Assembly: GCA_964017185.1 (NCBI GenBank)
Contig: OZ024874.1
Location: forward strand, 38,106,721 to 38,170,720
Reading direction: 5' to 3'
DNA from: Rugalucina vietnamica
Taxonomy: Eukaryota; Mollusca; Bivalvia; Lucinida; Lucinidae
DNA length: 64,000 nt
Under the pieces are notes generated by a model, which saw only the letters and a program-made list of their open reading frames with translations, was not told the DNA's origin and made no database searches. The number at the start of each line of letters is the position of its first letter. The first letter of the stretch is position 1. Positions 57,346-64,000 of the stretch are shown here, one piece after another. The position numbers and the translations under genes are program-made.

Positions 57346-59692
57346 ATGAGTGATTTACAGGATATGGATACGAGTGATTTAGAGGGAATGGATGAGGAGG
57401 AGTCAGATTCCCAGCCATCAGATAATGAACCTCAGCCACCTGTTACAGATGCCCAGCCATCAGATAATAAACCTCAGCCACCTGTTACAGATGCCCAGCC
57501 ATCAGATAATAAACCTCAGCCACCTGTTACAGATGCCCAGCCATCAGATAATAAACATTTTACTGGAGACATTGGGCTGGGAGGTGGTGCTTCTGCTCCC
57601 AATACTGTAAGAGTAAAGACTGACACACGGCATGTGAGAACCCAAATGGCTGCAGTTGATACACACAAAACAGTTGCCAAAACCTCAAACAGTAAGGACA
57701 AAATCAGTGTCAGTTCTGCGAGTGATAGGGATCAAAAGAAACGTGATGCCAAATCTAATGAGCATACAAAGTATAACTTAGATGGCAAATTAGACAAATC
57801 TGAATATAGAAGTGAAGTACAACCAAAAAGCACTGACAATAAGAACAGTTTGAAAAAACAAGCCCATCAGCAGATAGATATTGAAGCAGCAAAGAAAATG
57901 ACAATCCAAATGCATGGCACTAAACTAAAAGATACCCCTGATAAAAACTGTCCTGACCCAAAAAGAGCAAGATTAGACAATCGATCATTAGAATTAAATA
58001 CAAATAAGCATTCATCTGAAAAAGCAAATGTGATTCAGGAATTCGATACAAATGCAGCCAGTGTGAAACCTCTTCATTATGGAACAGAACAAGAAAGTGT
58101 TGTTTTTGCTGGGCAGCTAGAGGAACTGATGATTGATGATGAACAAACAGAATTGACAAGCTTAGAAATACCTGCTACTACACGAGGTTCTATATCTGTA
58201 AAGGAAACTGGTGATGATGTTACAGTGTTAGATCATGATGAAGAAAGAGATATTGTAAGAGCAAGGTCATACTCAGATAGTGTTGCTGCAGCATACTTTG
58301 ATGCTGCCATAGGTTCTATGTCAAAACCACATGATCAAGTTGCTGGTCCATACCAGCTGGCAGAACGAAAAGACATCATGTTTCATGTTGGTTACGAAGA
58401 ATTAAAAACAGAAACACTCTCAGATCTTGATTTGAAACAAGCAAACAGAGAGCAAGTGACAAACTTAGATGAAGTAGATGATAGTGAAGTTGATAAAGTC
58501 ATGGGTGCTTCAAAGACAGATCAGTTACCTTATGATGAAGTTGATGCAATGTTACCTGGTCCTGTAATAGATGGACCTGACAATTTTAATCCATGCAAGA
58601 GAGAATCTAAAGTCAAGTGGGATGATAACATATTTTTAGTGATAGCAGATAAGGAGGACAATATTTTGATTGATGACCCAGTCTTGTCTAAGAACTGGAA
58701 AGAAGATGAAGAAACATTTGAATGGCATATGAAACATGAACCTGTAATATCACAGACTTGGAAAGAGGAGATCATTCAGAGAAATTTAAGAGATTTGCCT
58801 GATGATGCTAGCCTTGAAGTGAATCCACCGAGTTTAAGAATGACTACAGATGAATTTTGTAGTGATATCATTACAGAAAGTAAAACAAGTGATATAAATG
58901 AAGGATTAATCAGTGACTTCAGCTTCAGTTTGACAGATAGAATACTAGCTGATGTTTTGGAAACATTGTCTTCAACTTTCAGTCAAATTTCGGGAAAAGA
59001 AAGAACATCTAATATTGAAGATGATATCACTTCAGGAGGCACAGAAAATTCTTTCAAAATAGATGAAAGTCAAATAGACAGTAGTTCAAAACTTCCAGAA
59101 GTTTACTCCTGTGATTCTTACTCTGATTTTTGTCGAGAACTTGAAGCATCCGATTCTGGGTATAAAGCCAGCGTAGGTGTAAGTTTTGAGGATAATGAAG
59201 ATAGCACTAGTTTTGATGATAAACCTGATGAATTTCCAAAGATAGAAATCCTTGAACCTGGTGATTTTGACAAAGTGTCACCAGATGAATTTGAAAAATT
59301 TATTCACCAAAGGCTTCAAAAGGATGATAATCTTAAGAGAGGACAGAGTGAAACACAAGCTGAAACAAATCCCAGTGAAATTGAATCAAAACAGATTGAG
59401 GTTGATGACAGTGAATTAAAAAGGATAGCTGAAGCTAATGTTGTAGATGTGTTAGAGCCTGAAAGTTTGTCTAGTTTAGAATATCACCAAGGTGTGGTGT
59501 TGAACACTGGGTTATCAGAGGATCAGGAATATCATGAAATAATGGCTGCCTTGGCCAATGAGGAGTATAGGATGGATGATCAGGGTTTCATAGCCGGTAC
59601 AGCCCAGGATTATGGACTTGTTCCAGGCTCAGACATAGAAGATGGGGCTGCTAGTTTGGAATATTGTGACTGGGCCATCTCAGAGGATGACT
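57346..59692 (+). CDS. Large acidic exon of an unidentified multi-exon gene
   Basis: The first ATG at 57346 (context ACAATGAG) follows an in-frame TAA at 57319. The frame stays open for 784 codons and closes with a TGA at 59698-59700, but the last bases are CTGTAAGTGA: a strong donor GTAAGT at 59693. The exon therefore most likely ends at 59692 in phase 1 and the stop is intronic. The protein is very rich in Asp, Glu and Ser, with no membrane segment or known fold that I can see. Residues 23-70 hold tandem 14-residue units QPSDNKPQPPVTDA. A basic stretch PKRARLD near residue 206 could be a nuclear localisation signal. Residues about 443-476 contain a duplicated motif, DPVLSKNWKED and EPVISQTWKEE. 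Probably an intrinsically disordered scaffold or adaptor; family unknown. Later exons lie beyond the window or were not recognised. Confidence 0.8.
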
Positions 59693-59698
59693 GTAAGT
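59693..59698 (+). other. Predicted 5' splice site
   Basis: GTAAGT, preceded by ACT and followed by GA, at the very end of the 784-codon frame. A perfect intron start within three codons of the ORF stop is unlikely by chance. Confidence 0.6.
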
Positions 59699-59937
59699 GA
59701 CCAGCATCCTGTTGCATGATTTTGGCTGCTTAGTAGATTAGTTAGATTGTTGTCACAAGAGATACATGCTTTTGCCTTTTTTTCATGCTCATTGCTTGCT
59801 TTATGATTTTTGTTTAGAAAATATTAAGTGTCATTTTCTTGCTGTGATTGAAATGTGTACGAAAATTTTTATTGCCTTCCATGGAAATTTTTAAAGGCTG
59901 CTGGCATGTAGTAATTTGAAACCATTGTTGTTGTTAT

Positions 59938-60148
59938 AAAATGAGCCATCGCATGAGAAAAGCAACAGTTTGCATAGGCGAAAACAAAGACGCAGATCAG
60001 CTTCGCGGTAACCGCGAAGCTGATCAGCGCCTTTGTTTTCGCTACACAGATAGTACAATCAGTCTTCTTAAATCCGAAATTTGGAGATTCCAGCCTGCTT
60101 TTAAGACTGTACAGGCTAGTTTGTGTCAGACCTGGTTGGAAACCCTTA
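59938..60148 (-). repeat. TATGAGCCGC MITE family, copy 8
   Basis: AAATGAGCCATCGCATGAGAA at the left, central hairpin with perfect arms CAGATCAGCTTCGCGGT / ACCGCGAAGCTGATCAG, and CTAGTTTGTGTCAGACCTGG at the right. Its outer end is cut where the next GCTCACCTGAGC element begins. It would lie in the intron after the acidic exon. Confidence 0.75.
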
Positions 60149-60151
60149 TTG

Positions 60152-61039
60152 TTAGCTCACCTGAGCCGAAGGCTCACAAGATGAGCTTATAGTACAGTAG
60201 TCCAGCCGGCGTCCGTCCGCCCGTCTCTCTGTGCGTGCATCCGTGCATGCTTCCACATTTTCAAACTCAAATATCTCTGAGACAACAAGGCCGATCGTGA
60301 TCAAATTTTATCACAAGCATCATTGAGGAGTGGGAAAGGTTGCATTAGGTTTTGGGCCAGGTCGGATTGGAACTCTGGTTTCCATGGCAACAGATAGCTC
60401 CCATAGACTTACAATGGGAAAAACATAAAAAAATCTTCTTCTCCGAAATCACAAGGCCCAGAGCTTTCATATTTTGTTTGTAGCAATGTATAGCGTTCCT
60501 CTTTATAAATCCTGCCAACCGTGCCTCTGGGGTCCATACAGGCCCCGCCCCGGGGGCGTCATGGGAAAAACTTTAAAAAAATCTTCTTCTCCGAAACCAC
60601 AAGGCCCCTGGGGTCCATACAGGCCACGCCCCAGGCATGTCATTATCTACCATAGACTTATAATGGAAATATATGAAAAAATCTTCTCTGCAACAGCATG
60701 ACACAAAGCTTGTATATTTGATATACAACATTGTCATGTGGAGCTCTACATAAATCCTGCCAATCTTGCCCCTGGGGTCAAATATGGCCCCACCCAGGGG
60801 GTAATTTTAGGACCATGACCTTGTTAGATGATTTTTTCACTTGATCCAAAATGGCAGAAAAGAGGATACACAATCCAGACAAGAGCTCTTCTGCTGATGT
60901 AAGAGTAGGGTTTCAAGGTCACATGACCGAGATGGCCACCATACCCATATATGGTGGTAAAAACCCCGATTACATTGTCCAGTGACTGTACTTTTTGACT
61001 CTCAGGTGAGCGATCGTTGCCCCTGGGCTTCTTGTTGGT
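60152..61039 (+). repeat. GCTCACCTGAGC-family element, copy 3 (short)
   Basis: Hairpin GCTCACCTGAGCCGAAGGCTC, CTTATAGTACAG, (GTCCGTCCGCCC) microsatellite, units with CTTCTTCTCCGAAACCACAAG and CCCTGGGGTCCATACAGGCC, and the end CAGGTGAGCGATCG, CCCCTGGGCTTCTTG. About half the length of copies 1 and 2, with different internal units. Confidence 0.75.
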
Positions 61040-61044
61040 TTTCC

Positions 61045-62290
61045 CACGCACAGCTCAAATATGAGTAGATGCAGCTACTCACCCACATTTGTAAAAGTTT
61101 GCCTGTAAGGAAGCTAAGGTACCTTGTGAGTATTTTGTAAGAAAAACGTAGCAAACATCACCCACATTCATTAATTGCCATTAGATCTGTAACCAGACCT
61201 CAACCGTCCTCAAATTTCTGTGGATGTTTTTGTTGTAGCAAGTGCCTGTGGTTCAGTCGGTAATGAGTATCTTTAATGTTCACAATCATTTTTTCTATCA
61301 ATCGGTGACCTCAAATACAACCTTGTATGGTCATAATTGAATGTAGGTAAATATCTGATCAACTTGATCAATAGTCCAAGGACTGAGATTTTATTGATCC
61401 TTTCCACAATGTTTACATTTTAGTCATTATTGAGACGACCCCTATTTAATCAGTAACGATTCGTTTCATGAATGAGAGGCTGTTACTGTGACAAGTATGT
61501 GACTCTGTTGTCACACTCCACTACTTGACACCAGGCTGTCAGCAGCCTCTGTAATTTAATGAGAAAACAGTTGCTATTAATCTCGGAATTGCTCAGGTGT
61601 GACATCGTGTGGCTTGTCACATCGCTCTTTTTGCTGAAAATATTGTGGTTGTTATGAGTACATGTAAATTCAGTGGAATAATTTAATTGGATTTAATATA
61701 TTGGAATGGAACTGCAAATTTTCGTTTTCTCTTATTTAAAACTAATATTTGCTCAGTAAGGAGGCAGACAATGTCAAATGTCTAAGTTCTTGAACTAAAT
61801 TTGATTTAAAAACGCAATTTTTGTCACAATTCGTACGCAACATTAATCAACCTTGAGGTATCTATAAGTTTATTACATCCAAATATCTTTATAGTAATAT
61901 GAAGTAAGTTTTACAAGGCTGTAATTTCAGAATTAATATCTAGCCTGAACATCATAGGGGAGGGTAAAGGCATGGTTAAAGTTGACACAACCAGAACTGG
62001 CCTCTAAATTTCTAAGTCTATGATTTAAAGACTACAGTAACACCTCACCTTACAATTTAAACACCTCACATCCTGATTCAAAGAAAACTTCTTAGCCACT
62101 ATGCAACATCACAGTTGTCAACTGTTTGATGGAGAATTAGTAATTAACACCCGGGATAATTTACAGAATAAAATGCCAAAATACATCTATGTTGATGGTT
62201 GCAGTTTATAACCAATTCCCAATCTAACTGGCAAGAATCAAAGAAAGAAGACACTTGAATGATGAGCTTTTGGTTCTTCCATTGACTTGA
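61045..62290. other. No gene recognised
   Basis: AT-rich spacer, perhaps intronic to the acidic-exon gene. TGTGGTTCAGTCGG at 61249 resembles a SINE box A but no box B follows. Confidence 0.4.
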
Positions 62291-62296
62291 ATCCTG

Positions 62297-62509
62297 GGGC
62301 CAGTCATTCAAAACTTTGATAGCTTAACACCATCGTTAAGACCTCAACTAGTTAGATAAATGTTGACTACATAAGCAAATACGCTTATTTTTTGTTGAAA
62401 AAAAATAAGTGTATTTGCTTATGTAGTCAGCATTTACCTAATGAGTTGAGGTCTTAGTGATGACTGTTAAGCTAACTTAGGCTAACAAAGTTTTGAATAA
62501 CTGGCCCCT
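62297..62509. repeat. 213-bp palindromic MITE-like element
   Basis: GGGGCCAGTCATTCAAAACT at the left and AGTTTTGAATAACTGGCCCC at the right are inverted. The inner arms AAGACCTCAACT ... GACTACATAAGCAAATAC / GTATTTGCTTATGTAGTC ... AGTTGAGGTCTT also pair, so almost the whole element folds on itself. Confidence 0.85.
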
Positions 62510-63035
62510 GGTCAACATATGCATGTTAAAATAAGATCTTTCATGTAGTGCAAACTAGATGGTAAGGAAGATACAGTCTGAGAAGAGCCTTAAAGCCCCT
62601 CTATCTATTACAGAAGACTGACAAGATTTTGAATGAAATGACAAAGCCAGTGACAAGATTAAACTGATTAAGATGGATTTAGATAGTCCTTTCTTCTTCA
62701 CCAGCCTGTATCAGCTACTATCTCTAGTTCTTATCAAGTAGTTAGGGTTGGTGGGCAATTTAGTTTCTCATTTACATATTGAAATGGGCAGCCAAACTGA
62801 ATATTGTGTGTTGGCTGAATTAATGCAAATTTAAGTTATAAAATTTTAATGTACATGTATTCATTTATACTCTAATACATTGACAGCATTTTTACAGTTT
62901 TATTGGATAAATGTGTTAAGTCGTTAACATAGATGAATTTGATTATCCTTTTATTCTTTTATTCTGGATTAAAATTGAACTTCATGAACAACAATAGGTT
63001 GGCGAGTCTTCAGCATTCTTTTTGTCATTCAAACT

Positions 63036-63145
63036 CTAAAGGTGCAGATCAGCTGTGGATCAGCACCTTTTACTAGATAGAATTGAAAATCTTCAGTTTC
63101 ACCCATATGTGATTAGAACCCTTGAAGACTAGTTTCTTTTGTAAA
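63036..63145 (-). repeat. Degenerate remnant of the TATGAGCCGC MITE family (copy 9)
   Basis: AAAGGTGCAGATCAGCTG / CAGCACCTTTT is a reduced central hairpin, followed by AGAACCCTTGAAGACTAGTT, like the right part of copies 5 and 6. Confidence 0.45.
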
Positions 63146-63413
63146 GAAGGACATAAAATGTCGGTTCCATTCACATGACTGCTTTTGAATTGTAAAATCT
63201 GCAGCTTTTCGCTAAACATAATTATGGAAAATAAAACAGTTTGTTGCGCATGGCCATACAAACTGATTTTAAAGAGTGTGAAAATGGATTTTATTTGCCT
63301 GATGTTTGTTCATGGGGCTTAATCTGAAGACAAAACAGAAGTTGGCTATATTGAATTAGTATGGATCCTACCACGTTGAAGTTTCACAAATTTAAAAGTA
63401 AGTATTTATTTTT

Positions 63414-64000
63414 TTAGCTCACCTGAGCCGAAGGCTCACAGGTGAGCTTATAGTATACCCATGCTCCGTCATCCGTCGCCGTTGGCGTTGTTCACACTTT
63501 TCAAACATCTTCTCCTCTCAAACCGCTTGGCCAATCAAAGCCAAACTTCATGTTGAGCATCCTTAGAAAGGGGGAACGAAAGTTTGTATAAATGGTCCAG
63601 GTCACATGACCAAGATGGCCGCCATGGCTATAAATAGCCAAAATCTTTAAAAATCTTCTTCTCCAGAACCAGAAGGCCTATGATTTTGAAACTTGGCATG
63701 AAGTATCAGGCAATAGAGCTCTACAAAATTTGTATAAATCATGACCCTGGGATGGCCTTGACTTATTTTACGGCAAGGTCAATATAGGTCGCCCATGCAT
63801 TTGAATGGGGAAAATTGTTGCAATATGATTTGAGGGGCAAAACTTGCAGTAAATTGGCAAATGGACTGAAGTTTTATGATTTAAAAAAAGAAATTGACTC
63901 CAGGGGTTGCTCTGACCCGGACCTGGGGTTATATACATGTAAAAAAATTTGTCCCCAGGGGGTTGTCTGTCCCTGCCCTGGGGCTATATACATGTATATG
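63414..64000 (+). repeat. GCTCACCTGAGC-family element, copy 4 (runs off the window)
   Basis: TTAGCTCACCTGAGCCGAAG, TATAGTATACCCATGCTCC, then the CAAGATGGCCGCCATGGCTA unit very like copy 2. The right end is outside the window. Confidence 0.8.

Noticed and set aside
61249-61320. tRNA/SINE head at TGTGGTTCAGTCGG
   Set aside because: Only box A is matched; no box B at the expected distance.

Overview
The window looks like nuclear DNA of a lophotrochozoan animal, most likely a bivalve mollusc. It is AT-rich and gene-poor. It has decayed CR1/Jockey-type LINEs, several tRNA-derived SINEs with a shared tail motif, many short inverted-repeat elements, and several copies of dispersed families with TCCG/TCTG microsatellites plus internal tandem units, an architecture known from bivalves (pearl-like / tandem-repeat-containing MITEs). 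The assignment rests on repeat style, not on a search. There is no rRNA, operon or CRISPR.

Layout. 1-11.3 kb: LINE relics (1-415 +, 2139-4600 +, 5950-8470 -, 10.24-11.23 -) and a SINE. 11.8-13.9 kb: a hAT-like non-autonomous element with exact 8-bp target duplication, carrying a nested element with a 6-bp duplication. 15.3-26.6 kb: two long GCTCACCTGAGC-family elements, a TTA-flanked element with 52-bp inverted ends, several palindromes, another LINE 3' end. 26.6-30.0 kb: a 0.41-kb inverted duplication containing an exon-like ORF and enclosing two more elements. 33.1-42.5 kb: a nested pair of kilobase-arm palindromic elements, both bounded by TTAA, the outer one splitting a SINE; this is the most striking structure in the window. 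45.5-50.2 kb: a minisatellite of about 90 units of 52/48 bp, interrupted by a 174-bp insertion. 53-54 kb: another microsatellite/tandem-unit element. 57.3-59.7 kb: the only convincing host gene segment, a 784-codon acidic exon ending at a GTAAGT donor. 60-64 kb: more dispersed elements.

No genes here work together as a pathway. The biology visible is that of mobile and tandem DNA: layered insertions with readable target-site duplications, arms of a palindrome that serve as each other's empty-site control, unequal amplification of about 555-bp units in one arm, and dense arrays of TGACCT half-sites. All calls were made by eye; statements about families are from general knowledge and none was checked by database search.
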